A stretch of 64,000 nucleotides of DNA from contig NZ_JAKIKS010000003.1 in NCBI RefSeq assembly GCF_023284005.1, forward strand, positions 52,629 to 116,628. The letters run 5' to 3'. The notes under the pieces were generated by a model. It saw nothing but the letters and a program-made list of their open reading frames with translations, was not told the origin of the DNA and did no database searches. Positions 17,150 to 26,433 of the stretch are shown here, one piece after another (position 1 is the first letter of the stretch; each line of letters starts with the position of its first letter). The position numbers and the translations under genes were made by a program. The stretch is from Shewanella surugensis (GTDB lineage: Bacteria > Pseudomonadota > Gammaproteobacteria > Enterobacterales > Shewanellaceae).

Positions 17150-17899
17150 TTACTCGATATTTTCTGCTCCTTTAAAGCCTGTTGCGCTGCGTCCACCATC
17201 GACGGCAATGATCTGCCCTGAAATGTAGGGCGCGTTTGCGAGAAAACTCACCAGTTTGGCAATATCCTCACTCTTTCCGAGTCTGGCTAATGGAATGGCT
17301 TGGATCACATCAGATTGAGCTTGCTCATTACTGTTTTGGGGCCATAAAATAGCGCCCGGTGCAATCCCATTAACCCGAACCTTGGGGGCCATTTCTTGGG
17401 CTAACGAAAGCGTTGCCATTTCAAGCGCAGCCTTAGATATAGAGTATAGTCCATGATGCTTTAAAGGTCGCTTTCCATGGATGTCGAGTAAGTTAATGAC
17501 GAGGCCTTGCGCTTGGCTTAAAAGCGGGAATAAACCTTGCGCTAATAAGTAAGGCGCAATGAGATTGGTTGTCAGTGTTTTCTGGCATTGAGTAAAGTTT
17601 GTTTGTCCAAATTCAGAGGGCGAAAAAGCAGAGGCATTATTGACGAGCAATGTTAAAGGAATATGTTTATCGTTGATGAGGTTAATCATGCTTGATATAT
17701 CATTTTCGTCATCAAGGTTGGCTTGTACGCAAAAAGCAGAATCGAGGCGACGTTGGTTTAATTCACTGGCTAACCTGTGTGCGTCATCACTGGATTGGCC
17801 AAAATGGATGATAATATTATAGCCATCTTGATGCAGTTGCTGACTAATTGCCCGACCAATACGCCGCGCTGCGCCTGTGACTAATGCCCACTTTTCCAT
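17150..17899 (-). CDS. folM: Short-chain dehydrogenase, FolM-like (dihydromonapterin/pteridine reductase)
   Basis: A 249-residue protein if started at ATG 17899 (MEKWALVTGAARRIG), which fits the family; an in-frame upstream start would add 14 odd residues. The N-terminal TGAARRIGR nucleotide-binding motif with paired Arg is characteristic of pteridine reductases and FolM and suits NADPH. NNAS appears near residue 82 and the catalytic YSISK (Tyr-x-x-x-Lys) near residue 150. FolM reduces dihydromonapterin/dihydrofolate. A generic FabG-like reductase cannot be excluded. Confidence 0.75.
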   Translation of the reverse strand: MEKWALVTGAARRIGRAISQQLHQDGYNIIIHFGQSSDDAHRLASELNQRRLDSAFCVQANLDDENDISSMINLINDKHIPLTLLVNNASAFSPSEFGQTNFTQCQKTLTTNLIAPYLLAQGLFPLLSQAQGLVINLLDIHGKRPLKHHGLYSISKAALEMATLSLAQEMAPKVRVNGIAPGAILWPQNSNEQAQSDVIQAIPLARLGKSEDIAKLVSFLANAPYISGQIIAVDGGRSATGFKGAENIE

Positions 17900-17972
17900 G
17901 TCGCTCTCTTTTTTAAACCTGATGAAGATCCAGTTTATCACTATCAGTGCGGATAAATAATAAGAGGGGGGA

Positions 17973-18230
17973 TTATTTGCTCTTTTTCTGTATCGAAATA
18001 GGATGCCTGTGATGACTTTTAGGCTGACTTGCCAGTGTTTGCGTTGTTGGAATGATATCGAGTAATGTCTTTTGGCTGTCTTCTACCAACTGGGCCATTT
18101 GTTCATTTAAGGTGGTTTCGATTTCTTGTGTTAATGCTTGAGTATCAAAAATAGAGGCATTAACAACCTGAGTGTGCGGAGGGATTTCGTTTTGAACCAG
18201 TGCACCTGCGAGGATCCATGCTTTCATCAT
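17973..18230 (-). CDS. Small hypothetical protein
   Basis: An 85-residue protein started at ATG 18230 behind GGAG. The N-terminus is short and hydrophobic (MMKAWILAGALV) but not a clear signal peptide; the middle is an amphipathic helix (LTQEIETTLNEQMAQLVEDSQ), and the tail is basic and His/Lys-rich. No family recognised. It lies just upstream of the folM-like gene on the same strand (73-base gap) and may share its transcript. Confidence 0.5.
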   Translation of the reverse strand: MMKAWILAGALVQNEIPPHTQVVNASIFDTQALTQEIETTLNEQMAQLVEDSQKTLLDIIPTTQTLASQPKSHHRHPISIQKKSK

Positions 18231-18625
18231 GACAAACTCCATAGGGTATGTTGATCTTTGATGGCTAAATTCTGTTCGGGATAAAATCGCGGTGTAGGGC
18301 TGTCACTTAAGCCGATAGCCTACAACCAAGAGAAAACGTATCCCTTACATCAATTGGCGTCATAATAAAGGCTGTTAATGACATTGGGGTGACATATTTA
18401 GGGCAAATGGATGCTTACGTTAATTGACTTGAGAGTATGAAACTGAGTGGATTGAATGGATCATTCTACTGACGACTAAAAGTGTGCCATTTTTGCTTTT
18501 GATCTTGCTATTACCCCCTTGTACCCCTTAGAATTACTCCCCCTTTACATCCTCACTCATCCGGCTCCTGTACTGTTTGTTTGTTTGATGATGTTGATAT
18601 TAACGATTAATTTTTGATAAAACCA

Positions 18626-18651
18626 AGTGGTCCTACGTGGGGATCACCACT
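18626..18651 (+). promoter_or_regulatory. Hairpin directly upstream of thrS ribosome site
   Basis: AGTGGT (18626-18631) can pair with ACCACT (18646-18651), with a possible inner CC/GG extension. The AAGGA ribosome site (18656-18660) follows five bases later. In E. coli thrS is repressed by its own product binding tRNA-like hairpins at this place, so this may be an equivalent operator; that is inference. The rest of the 18231-18666 gap shows no gene. Confidence 0.35.
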
Positions 18652-18666
18652 GGATAAGGAATTTTC

Positions 18667-20595
18667 ATGCCTGTAATTACCCTTCCTGATGGCAGCAAAC
18701 GTGAGTTTGACACGCCTGTTTCTACCCTTGATGTAGCCGCCGATATTGGTCCTGGTTTGGCCAAAGCGTGTATTGCTGGCCGTGTTAACGGTGAGCTAAA
18801 AGATGCTTGCGATATGATAGCAGAGGATTCTACTCTGGCGATCATTACGGCGAAAGATGAAGAGGGCGTTAAAATATTACGTCATTCTTGTGCGCATTTA
18901 TTAGGTCATGCCATTAAGCAGCTTTTTCCTGAAACAAAAATGGCGATCGGTCCTGTTATCGATAATGGCTTTTATTATGATATTGATTTAGAGCATAAGC
19001 TGACTCAGGAAGATATCGATGCGCTGCAAAAACGCATGACGGAGTTGGCTAAAACCAGCTATAAAGTTGAAAAGCGTGTTGGCAGCTGGCAAGTGGCCCG
19101 TGACACGTTTGAAGCGCGCGGTGAAACTTACAAGATGGCCATCTTGGATGAAAATATCAGTCAAGATGATACACCGGCTTTATATCATCATGAAGAATAT
19201 GTTGATATGTGCCGTGGTCCTCATGTGCCTAATATGAAATTTTGCCAACATTTTAAATTAATGAGTGTGGCGGGCGCATACTGGCGTGGTAATTCAGACA
19301 ATAAAATGTTGCAACGGGTTTACGGTACGGCTTGGGCAGATAAGAAAGCCTTAAAAGTGCATTTAAATCGTCTTGAAGAAGCCGCGAAGCGTGATCATCG
19401 TAAAATAGGCAAGCAACTCGATTTATATCATATGCAAGAAGAGGCACCGGGTATGGTGTTTTGGCATAATGATGGTTGGAGTCTATATTTAGAACTTGAA
19501 AAATTCATTCGTCAAAAGTTAGGTCAATATACTTATCAAGAGGTGAAAGGCCCCTTGATGATGGACAGAGCGTTATGGGAGCGTAGTGGTCATTGGGATA
19601 AATATGCCGATGCCATGTTTACCACACATTCTGAACATAAAGAATATGCCATTAAACCCATGAATTGCCCTGGTCATGTACAGATTTTTAATCAAGGTTT
19701 AAAATCTTACCGTGATTTACCCCTGCGGATGGCGGAATTTGGTTGTTGTCATCGTAATGAACCTTCGGGTGGCTTACATGGTTTGATGCGGGTGCGTGGG
19801 TTTACCCAAGATGACGCTCATGTGTTTTGTACCGAAGATCAAGTGCAGCAAGAAGTCCGTGCCTGCATTCAGATGGTGTATGACACCTATGCGACCTTTG
19901 GTTTTAAAAATATTGCCGTGAAGTTATCGACGCGCCCGGAAAAACGTATTGGTGATGACGATATGTGGGACAGAGCCGAAGAAGCGCTTAAGCAAGCCTT
20001 AACAGCCAATGATATCGAATATGATATTTTAGCCGGTGAAGGGGCGTTTTATGGCCCTAAAATCGAATTCACTCTGCATGACTGCTTAGATCGTGCATGG
20101 CAGTGCGGTACCGTTCAGTTAGACTACGCGTTACCTGGCCGTTTAGGCGCCACTTATGTCGCTGAAGATAACAGCCGCCAAACACCGGTGATGATCCATC
20201 GTGCCATTTTAGGATCGCTTGAGCGTTTCTTAGGTATTCTCATCGAAGAGTACGCGGGAAAATTCCCCACGTGGTTGGCACCGCAGCAAGTTGTGGTGAT
20301 GAATATTACCGATAAACAGTCGCAATATGTCGACGAAGTGGTAAATATATTCAAAGAACGTGGAATTAGAGCAACTAAAGACTTGAGAAATGAGAAGATA
20401 GGCTTTAAGATACGCGAGCATACCTTAAGGCGTGTTCCTTATTTATTGGTCGTTGGTGATCAAGAAGTTGAAAATAAGGAAGTTGCGGTGCGAACCCGAG
20501 AGGGAGTTGATTTAGGCAAAATGCAAATAGAAGAGTTTGCCGCCAAGATTAACAAGCAAATTTCGCTCCGTAGTCTCAATTTGTTGGAGGAATAG
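18667..20595 (+). CDS. thrS: Threonyl-tRNA synthetase
   Basis: A 642-residue class II synthetase, full length for the family. It has an N-terminal TGS domain (residues 1-61), the editing domain with [10 protein letters not shown] near residue 73 and CRGPH near 182, the catalytic domain with zinc ligands (NCPGHV near residue 334 onward) and motif 2 ([15 protein letters not shown]), and a C-terminal anticodon-binding domain from about residue 535. It charges tRNA-Thr and clears mis-charged Ser-tRNA-Thr. It is first in the thrS-infC-rpmI-rplT operon; infC begins three bases after its stop. Confidence 0.98.
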   Translation: MPVITLPDGSKREFDTPVSTLDVAADIGPGLAKACIAGRVNGELKDACDMIAEDSTLAIITAKDEEGVKILRHSCAHLLGHAIKQLFPETKMAIGPVIDNGFYYDIDLEHKLTQEDIDALQKRMTELAKTSYKVEKRVGSWQVARDTFEARGETYKMAILDENISQDDTPALYHHEEYVDMCRGPHVPNMKFCQHFKLMSVAGAYWRGNSDNKMLQRVYGTAWADKKALKVHLNRLEEAAKRDHRKIGKQLDLYHMQEEAPGMVFWHNDGWSLYLELEKFIRQKLGQYTYQEVKGPLMMDRALWERSGHWDKYADAMFTTHSEHKEYAIKPMNCPGHVQIFNQGLKSYRDLPLRMAEFGCCHRNEPSGGLHGLMRVRGFTQDDAHVFCTEDQVQQEVRACIQMVYDTYATFGFKNIAVKLSTRPEKRIGDDDMWDRAEEALKQALTANDIEYDILAGEGAFYGPKIEFTLHDCLDRAWQCGTVQLDYALPGRLGATYVAEDNSRQTPVMIHRAILGSLERFLGILIEEYAGKFPTWLAPQQVVVMNITDKQSQYVDEVVNIFKERGIRATKDLRNEKIGFKIREHTLRRVPYLLVVGDQEVENKEVAVRTREGVDLGKMQIEEFAAKINKQISLRSLNLLEE

Positions 20596-20598
20596 GTC

Positions 20599-21141
20599 AT
20601 AAAGATCAAAAAAACAGCAGGGCGCCAGGCGGCCCCGAACAGAATTAACGAACTCATCACTGGTGTTTCAGAAGTCCGTTTAAACGGACTTGATGCCGAG
20701 CCATTAGGTATCATGAGTATTAGAGATGCTCAAGAAGTCGCTGATGAATCAGGTGTAGACCTCGTTGAAATTAGCCCTAATGCCGAGCCGCCTGTCTGTC
20801 GGATCATGGACTACGGAAAGTTTCTTTTTGATAAAGCGAAAGCTCAAAAAGAACAAAAGAAGAAGCAGAAACAGATACAGGTGAAGGAAATAAAATTCCG
20901 TCCCGGTACTGATGAAAATGACTATCAGGTAAAACTACGCAACCTGAAGCGTTTTCTAGATGACGGCGACAAAGCGAAAGTTACGCTGCGTTTCCGTGGT
21001 CGCGAGATGGCTCACCAAAACCTAGGTATGGATCTTTTGAACCGTATCAAAGTGGATTTGGAGATGCTAGCAGTCGTCGAGTCCTTCCCGAAAATGGAAG
21101 GTCGACAAGCTGTCATGGTGCTCGCGCCGAAAAAGAAATAG
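20599..21141 (+). CDS. infC: Translation initiation factor IF-3 (non-canonical ATA start)
   Basis: A 180-residue protein, the same length as E. coli IF-3, when read from ATA at 20599. GGAGG at 20586-20590 lies eight bases upstream. Reading from the first ATG (20713) would delete the conserved N-terminal NRINE segment and about 38 residues. E. coli infC starts on the similarly rare ATU-class codon AUU, which IF-3 itself discriminates against, giving autoregulation; ATA would serve the same purpose. The N-domain, lysine-rich linker ([14 protein letters not shown]) and C-domain (RFRGREMAH) are all visible. Confidence 0.95.
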   Translation: MKIKKTAGRQAAPNRINELITGVSEVRLNGLDAEPLGIMSIRDAQEVADESGVDLVEISPNAEPPVCRIMDYGKFLFDKAKAQKEQKKKQKQIQVKEIKFRPGTDENDYQVKLRNLKRFLDDGDKAKVTLRFRGREMAHQNLGMDLLNRIKVDLEMLAVVESFPKMEGRQAVMVLAPKKK

Positions 21142-21224
21142 TAAGGCAACATAAAAGTAGCAGGGTCTGTTAAGGTCTCTGCTCGCCTTGCGTTTTATTA
21201 ATGTCCCAATGCGGAGTTTTAGCA

Positions 21225-21419
21225 ATGCCTAAAATGAAAACAGACAAGGGTGTACAAAAGCGTTTTAAGAAAACCGCCAATGGTTTCAAGCGCAAGCAAG
21301 CCCATTTACGTCATATTTTGACCAAGAAGAGCACTAAGCGTAAACGTCACTTACGTGCAAAATGTCAAGTCGCCAAGTCTGATGTGCCAGCAATCGCACG
21401 TCAACTACCATACGCTTAA
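21225..21419 (+). CDS. rpmI: 50S ribosomal protein L35
   Basis: A 64-residue basic protein starting at ATG 21225 ([14 protein letters not shown]), eight bases after GCGGAG. The in-frame upstream extension does not fit the family. [15 protein letters not shown] is the typical L35 core. The 83-base gap after infC can fold (GCAGGGTCT against a CTGC arm), where L20-mediated feedback operates in E. coli; that regulation is not proven here. Confidence 0.97.
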   Translation: MPKMKTDKGVQKRFKKTANGFKRKQAHLRHILTKKSTKRKRHLRAKCQVAKSDVPAIARQLPYA

Positions 21420-21437
21420 TTAAAGGAGCAATGAACA

Positions 21438-21797
21438 ATGCCTAGAGTTAAGCGTGGTGTAACCGCTCGTGCTCGTCACAAGAAAGTACTTAAACTAGCC
21501 AAAGGTTATTACGGAGCTCGCTCACGTGTTTACCGCGTTGCAGTTCAAGCTGTAACTAAAGCTGGTCAATATGCTTACCGTGATCGTCGTCAAAAGAAAC
21601 GTCAATTCCGTCAACTTTGGATTGCACGTATCAATGCGGCTTCTCGTCAAAATGGTCTGTCTTACAGCCGTTTCATTAATGGTTTGAAAAAAGCCTCTAT
21701 TGAAATCGATCGTAAGATTTTGGCTGACATCGCTGTTTTCGATAAAGTGGTTTTCACCACTTTAGTTGAAAAAGCAAAAGAAGCATTAGCTAAGTAA
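21438..21797 (+). CDS. rplT: 50S ribosomal protein L20
   Basis: A 119-residue very basic protein with the L20 start ([30 protein letters not shown] pattern) and the [16 protein letters not shown] core. It binds 23S rRNA early in 50S assembly and represses the rpmI-rplT part of this operon in enterobacteria. It starts 18 bases after rpmI behind AAAGGAG and is followed by a strong terminator. Confidence 0.98.
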   Translation: MPRVKRGVTARARHKKVLKLAKGYYGARSRVYRVAVQAVTKAGQYAYRDRRQKKRQFRQLWIARINAASRQNGLSYSRFINGLKKASIEIDRKILADIAVFDKVVFTTLVEKAKEALAK

Positions 21798-21814
21798 TCA
21801 GTTAATTCGACTTT

Positions 21815-21842
21815 AAAAAAGGAGCCTTAGGGCTCCTTTTTT
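21815..21842 (+). terminator. Rho-independent terminator of the thrS-rplT operon
   Basis: GGAGCC-TTAG-GGCTCC hairpin extended by flanking A6/T7 runs, beginning 18 bases after the rplT stop. A textbook intrinsic terminator. Confidence 0.95.
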
Positions 21843-21968
21843 TATGGTTTTTTTATAGTATCTGAGTGGTACATAATAACAATTTATTTACAATGGAGAT
21901 TTAGGGGTGATACTTTATCAGCTCAAATGTCATTTATGGTGAATGTGAGCAAATATAGGGAGCGTGTT

Positions 21969-22370
21969 GTGATTAATAAAGGAAGTTGTTTATGTGCCCG
22001 AATTCAATATGAAATCGATGGTGAACTTGATGATGTGCTCAATTGTCACTGCAGTATGTGCCGGAAATTACATGCATCAGCTTTTAGAACCAGAGCAAAA
22101 ATAAAAACGGATTCATGGAAAATAATATGTGGTGAAGAATTGATTAAATTTTATGAATCCTCTCCCGGCGAGCACAAAGGTTTTTGTTCTGAATGTGGTT
22201 CTAGTTTATTGACAAGGTTTGATCATCATCCTGATATTTTAGGGTTTCCATTAGGCACTTTGGATACGGATCCAAAGGTTACACCCACCCGCCATGTGTA
22301 TGTGGCACATAAAGCGGCTTGGCATGAGATTTCCGATGCGCTGCCACAGCTGCAAGAATTTGAGAAATAA
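21969..22370 (+). CDS. GFA/CENP-V domain protein
   Basis: A 133-residue protein if started at GTG 21969, seven bases after AGGGAG; an in-frame ATG at 21927 has no ribosome site and would add 14 residues. Zinc ligands of the glutathione-dependent formaldehyde-activating (GFA) fold are present: GSCLCARIQY, CHCSMCRK, and CSECGSSL. Members are small zinc enzymes or binders of varied substrates, and the exact reaction is not predictable. It stands alone after the ribosomal-protein operon. Confidence 0.85.
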   Translation: MINKGSCLCARIQYEIDGELDDVLNCHCSMCRKLHASAFRTRAKIKTDSWKIICGEELIKFYESSPGEHKGFCSECGSSLLTRFDHHPDILGFPLGTLDTDPKVTPTRHVYVAHKAAWHEISDALPQLQEFEK

Positions 22371-22503
22371 GCATAGAGCCAGAATATTCTGTTAATTTTG
22401 TTTTTTATGAGCAGTTGACCACGACTTACCTTAACCTGTGTGTTGAAGCTTTAATGAATTGCTTTAGGGATGAACATTCACCTTTTAATGAGGTGATCAA
22501 TTA

Positions 22504-23799
22504 ATGAGTTTTATAATGATAAAAAAGATATTTTGTATTTTGCTACTGCTCTTTGCAGTACTGCCCGTTTGGACTCTTGCTGCATCGAATATGCAGGGAA
22601 AGCGGATTGTGATCGAATCTTCATTGCTGGGAGAATCTCGTGAATTTCAGGTGTTGTTACCGGAAAATTATTATGCGGATCCATCCACACGTTATCCTGT
22701 TCTCTATCTTTTAGATGGTGATTACCTGTTTCATGGTGCGTCGGGCTTGTTGGATTTGTTAGCCAATAAAGGTCAGCTTATTCCCGATGTGATCCTTGTC
22801 GGCATCGCGGATAAAGGGACCGATAAATATCGACAGTATATGACACCTAAGGGATTGACTGCACCGCTAAAAGAGCAAGATAATGGTAGAGCGTCAGAGT
22901 TTTTAGCCCACATCAATTCAGAGTTAACACCCTATATTGAGAAAAACTATCGGACTGCCGATAACACAATACTATTTGGTCATTCCATTGGTGGCTTATT
23001 TGTACTAAATGCGTTACTGGAGTCGCCGGATGCATTTACTGATTATTTATCTTCGAGTCCGTCAGTGTGGTTGAATGATTATGCTTTTGTCAAACGGGCT
23101 AAAAAAGTGTTTGCAAAAAGCCAGCATGAACCCGTGTCGCTGTATTTATCATTGGGTGATGAAACGCGCATGGGGCAATATGGGTTGATTGATGTGCTCG
23201 ACGATCTGCAGCCTAAGAATATCAATTGGCATTTTAAGCATTATCCGGATGAAAATCATGTGTCAGTTGCATTATTTAGTCTTCGTCATAGCTTGAAGAA
23301 AATCTTTAGTGGTTGGTTTATTGCCGAAAGAGAGTTGAATAAAATTGAATCTCCTGATGCGTTGCTCGATCATTATAAGCCATTATTAGCAGCGTTTAAT
23401 ATCAACCAAGCGATCCCAACGCCCAGTGTCAGGGCTGCCATTAGCTATTTTTATCGCAATAAAAAACAAGCAGACATTAATCAGTTTATGCTTAGGGTTA
23501 ATAAAGAACTGCCAGCATCTGAAGCCGCGTTTGTTATGATGCTCGCCAGTTACGTTGGACATTTTGATTCGCCTCAAGCGGGAGTGGAACGATTGCTGGA
23601 TAAAGAAGAGAACTTTAAACATTCAATTGAGTTTATAAAGGCCATTGCGGTGGCGTATGAAAAGGCAAAGGATAATAAATTGGCATTCGATTATTACCAA
23701 AAAGCATTAACTCTTGCCAAGGAGCAGAATGCTAACCAATGGCAAGTTAATATCATTGAAGCTAAGCTGTTGCAAACCAAAGTCATTGAAAATGAATAA
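22504..23799 (+). CDS. Secreted alpha/beta-hydrolase, esterase-D/Fes-like
   Basis: A 431-residue exported protein: a signal peptide (KKIFCILLLLFAVLPVWTLAA), then a putative esterase domain (PF00756 type) to about residue 275 with nucleophile Ser161 in FGHSIGG, an acid in the SLGDE segment near residue 219, and His252 in PDENHVSV. The C-terminal ~150 residues are helical, with a TPR-like unit (AFDYYQKALTLAKEQ). Relatives include siderophore esterases (IroE, Fes) and S-formylglutathione hydrolase-like enzymes. A siderophore role is possible but no uptake genes are near. Start ATG follows GAGGTGATC. Confidence 0.8.
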   Translation: MSFIMIKKIFCILLLLFAVLPVWTLAASNMQGKRIVIESSLLGESREFQVLLPENYYADPSTRYPVLYLLDGDYLFHGASGLLDLLANKGQLIPDVILVGIADKGTDKYRQYMTPKGLTAPLKEQDNGRASEFLAHINSELTPYIEKNYRTADNTILFGHSIGGLFVLNALLESPDAFTDYLSSSPSVWLNDYAFVKRAKKVFAKSQHEPVSLYLSLGDETRMGQYGLIDVLDDLQPKNINWHFKHYPDENHVSVALFSLRHSLKKIFSGWFIAERELNKIESPDALLDHYKPLLAAFNINQAIPTPSVRAAISYFYRNKKQADINQFMLRVNKELPASEAAFVMMLASYVGHFDSPQAGVERLLDKEENFKHSIEFIKAIAVAYEKAKDNKLAFDYYQKALTLAKEQNANQWQVNIIEAKLLQTKVIENE

Positions 23800-23819
23800 A
23801 ATCAATGCGCGTTAATAGC

Positions 23820-23851
23820 GTCATGGTTGCTTTTTTTAGCGCAACCATGAC
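23820..23851. terminator. Bidirectional terminator between esterase and T3SS-like genes
   Basis: GTCATGGTTGC (23820-23830) is perfectly inverted as GCAACCATGAC (23841-23851), with a loop containing a T7 run. It lies between convergent genes. Confidence 0.7.
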
Positions 23852-23913
23852 TTCCATTAAAGCTGAGTTTAATTATCTGAACCAAGTCAATTGAGTATTT
23901 CAGTTAATTAAAG

Positions 23914-24975
23914 TCATACCGTCACTTGTTGTCCTGATAAGCCTAGGCTCTGTTGTACTTCATAACTGAGTTCTCCTGAGATTACAAGCTTCATGATTTG
24001 CGCTTTGAGTAACTGTAATTCGTTATTGGTTTGCTGTAACTTGGTGATGGTCTGGGCTCTAGCAAGCTGATTTATTTGTGAACGAGACTCCAATTGGCTT
24101 AGTTTTGTTTCTAGCTGGCTGGCCTTGTGTTGAGCGCTATTTAGGGCAATATCCTGATCTATTTGTGATTCGAACAGATCAGCGTTAGTGGCCGCTTTTT
24201 TAAATTTAGCCTCATTATTTTTTGCATTATCGATACTGACATCAAGACCCAGTCCGCCTATGGTGCCAACAGCACTTTTACTCAACTTTATCATCGACAG
24301 CGCACTGCCTATTGCGCCGGGTACACTGGCACTAGAAGTTGTACTGCACCATAAGGTACTGACAATCAGTGTAGTGCGAAGTGCCACAGATGCAGTATTT
24401 GCCCAATATTGTGCACGCTCATCGTTCATACCCATCTTATCAAGCAGAGTATGTACGACATTTGCCAAGGCATCGGAGCCCATTTTAAGGCCATCTCCAC
24501 CGCCAGCCTTATTGCGCCAATCGGCAAAGGCACAGCCGGCATCAGCGACGACAAGGGCAAAGGCAACACCTGAAGCCGCCATGACGGGGAGGCCTGCTCC
24601 GCCCGTTAATACCGTTGCCGCAATAGATAGCCCTAATCCTACTCCGCCTAACGCGACATTAAATAAGGCTTTAAAAAAGTTTTTCTTAGCAAGATCAACG
24701 CCATTTTCTTTTGCTTTTTGGTCAAGCTCCGTTGAACGTTTAATTAATTTCATTGATTCGAGTTTTTTTCTGTCAGGAGCATTTATTTCGGTTAAATCTA
24801 GCGCCGCAATTGTTCTGTCTACCGGACGTGGAACATGTACCCAATCTAAACTGATATCAGTGAGTGGGACTTGGTTACTGTCAAATTTTTTGGCGGAAAC
24901 AGGTGCTTTTTCTTGAGGGGTAGCAAGATCTAACGCCAAATTACTTCTACTTATATTGAGTATATTTTGAGTCAT
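23914..24975 (-). CDS. Type III secretion translocator-like hydrophobic protein
   Basis: A 353-residue protein started at ATG 24975, seven bases after AAGGAGAG. There is no signal peptide, and the N-terminal ~95 residues are polar. Two hydrophobic regions follow: about residues 110-150 (FNVALGGVGLGLSIAATVLTGG and beyond) and about 205-245. After residue ~270 comes a coiled coil (SQLETKLSQLESRSQINQLARAQTITKL). This layout matches hydrophobic translocators of type III secretion (IpaB/SipB/YopB and SseC classes) that form the pore in the host membrane. The gene directly upstream encodes a class II translocator chaperone, which strongly supports the call. No apparatus genes are within the window. 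Confidence 0.65.
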   Translation of the reverse strand: MTQNILNISRSNLALDLATPQEKAPVSAKKFDSNQVPLTDISLDWVHVPRPVDRTIAALDLTEINAPDRKKLESMKLIKRSTELDQKAKENGVDLAKKNFFKALFNVALGGVGLGLSIAATVLTGGAGLPVMAASGVAFALVVADAGCAFADWRNKAGGGDGLKMGSDALANVVHTLLDKMGMNDERAQYWANTASVALRTTLIVSTLWCSTTSSASVPGAIGSALSMIKLSKSAVGTIGGLGLDVSIDNAKNNEAKFKKAATNADLFESQIDQDIALNSAQHKASQLETKLSQLESRSQINQLARAQTITKLQQTNNELQLLKAQIMKLVISGELSYEVQQSLGLSGQQVTV

Positions 24976-25003
24976 AATCACTCTCCTTAAATGATGCGTA
25001 TTA

Positions 25004-25483
25004 TTAGCTAATTATTTCTTGGAGTAAGTTTTGTGCTAGTGCTCTTATTTCAGGTTGAACGGGCTCGATGAAGCTCTGATCAATACTGGTTTTCAAGGCT
25101 TCGATGGCTTCTGTTTGTCTGTTTATAGCGAAAAAGCACTGAGCAATTCGAAAGGTTATCCCAGCATCACAAGCATCCATCAAAGCGGCATAGCCATAAA
25201 AAGTCAGTGCGTTTTCGTACTGCTCCAGAGCATGCAAGCTAGAGGCAAAGCCAACGATGTAGTGGCGACGCCATGGATTGTTCATGATTAAGTAGGTGAA
25301 AGCGACTAATGCCGCATTCATATCTTGTTGCTGATAGTAAGAAAGTGCTTCGCTATAGGCCTGATCGAGCTCAATGTCAGTCACACCGTTATAGTCCGCT
25401 TGAGTTTGATGTTCGCTGATGGCGCGCTGTATAGCGTTGGCAATCTGCTCAAGCTCAGGAGTCAGTTGATTAGGGCTGGTCAT
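25004..25483 (-). CDS. Type III secretion chaperone, SycD/LcrH/IpgC family
   Basis: A 159-residue all-helical TPR protein with the recognisable SycD pattern: an N-terminal helix, then three TPRs including AALVAFTYLIMNNPWRRHY, FASSLHALEQYENALTFYGYAALMD and FRIAQCFFAINRQTEAIEAL. These class II chaperones keep hydrophobic translocators soluble before secretion. Start ATG is seven bases after GGAG, and the translocator-like gene begins 28 bases downstream, so the two form an operon. Normally such genes sit inside a large T3SS locus; here they are isolated. Confidence 0.85.
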   Translation of the reverse strand: MTSPNQLTPELEQIANAIQRAISEHQTQADYNGVTDIELDQAYSEALSYYQQQDMNAALVAFTYLIMNNPWRRHYIVGFASSLHALEQYENALTFYGYAALMDACDAGITFRIAQCFFAINRQTEAIEALKTSIDQSFIEPVQPEIRALAQNLLQEIIS

Positions 25484-25911
25484 TTTTTAACTCCATATAT
25501 AGCAACGTGTTGCTATGAAAAATTCAGTTATCGAAAATATCTAAAAAAGATTAGCCCTTGTTGATTGTCTGTATCTACATTGGCAAAGGCTTCAATGTGA
25601 TTGACCTAAGAAAAATAGGGCTATACATTAGTAAATGTTAAACTAATAATAAATTGATAAGTAAAGTTATAGCTATCACTTTTATAGTCAAAACGTTACA
25701 AACTCATCTTACCAGTTTTAAAGGGTGTTAAACTTAAGTCTAGCGCCCGTTGAGGCTTGGTTGTTTCTTTCTTATGCCGTGGTGTGTAGATTATTTATAC
25801 TCATTAGCATTTATGAGGCGTGGTTGTTTTCGTTCAACAGCGGATTAAGCTCATCGGTGATTATAATAATTGTGGGTTGATGAGCTTAGTGAACGTGTGT
25901 TTATTGCTAAC
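25484..25911. other. Intergenic region upstream of the T3SS-like operon
   Basis: About 430 AT-rich bases with no credible gene. It must contain the promoter for the chaperone-translocator operon on the minus strand. The right end borders the truncated decarboxylase fragment, so part of it may be debris of gene loss. Confidence 0.5.
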
Positions 25912-26226
25912 TTACTGAGGTGAGTCCACTGAATTTGACAGCTTCTCAGCGACATCGCAAAGTGTGGCTTTGGCTATTTCAATATCCCTTTCATCCGTTT
26001 GCCAGTTGCTAATGGCGGCGCGAATGATCTTTGCCCCTTGCCATTGACCAGGGCTGAGAAACAGGCGGCCATCTTGGTTTATGGCTTCAAGATATGTTTG
26101 AGTGATGTTATCGGCATCACTAAGCGTCAGCCCCACAGTGACAGGCTTAAAGAGCACCACATTGAGTTGACAAGGATGCACTAATTCATAGTGCTTTGTT
26201 GGTTGGCCATTGGATGACAACATCAA
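25912..26226 (-). pseudogene. C-terminal fragment of a PLP-dependent decarboxylase
   Basis: About 104 codons that match only the C-terminal end of group II pyridoxal-phosphate decarboxylases (aromatic amino acid/DOPA decarboxylase-like): HPCQLNVVLFKPV, then YLEAINQDGRLFLSPGQW and GAKIIRAAISNWQT. Full-length members have about 450-550 residues; the PLP-lysine domain is missing. An in-frame TGA lies eight codons before the first possible start, and no decarboxylase-like sequence is recognisable further upstream. It is best read as a remnant of a deleted gene. Confidence 0.75.
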
Positions 26227-26433
26227 AGCGCAGTTGCGGGTATTATGTCAGCGGTGTCACACTCTTTTAGATCAACAGAGTCACTAATCGATATCAGGGG
26301 GCGACAATCGGCTAGCATGGCTATTATCAAGATGGTGTTAGGTGCTTCTTCACTGGAGGTGACATGACTTAAAAAATATTAAAGTGCTATATTGTGATAA
26401 TAGCTAAGAATGAGAGTACTGAAAGGAGGATAC

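Noticed and set aside
24188..24916. 242-codon plus-strand open frame opposite the translocator-like gene
   Set aside because: Low-complexity Pro/Ala/Ser composition, no ribosome site; the minus-strand gene has SD, chaperone partner and a sensible fold.
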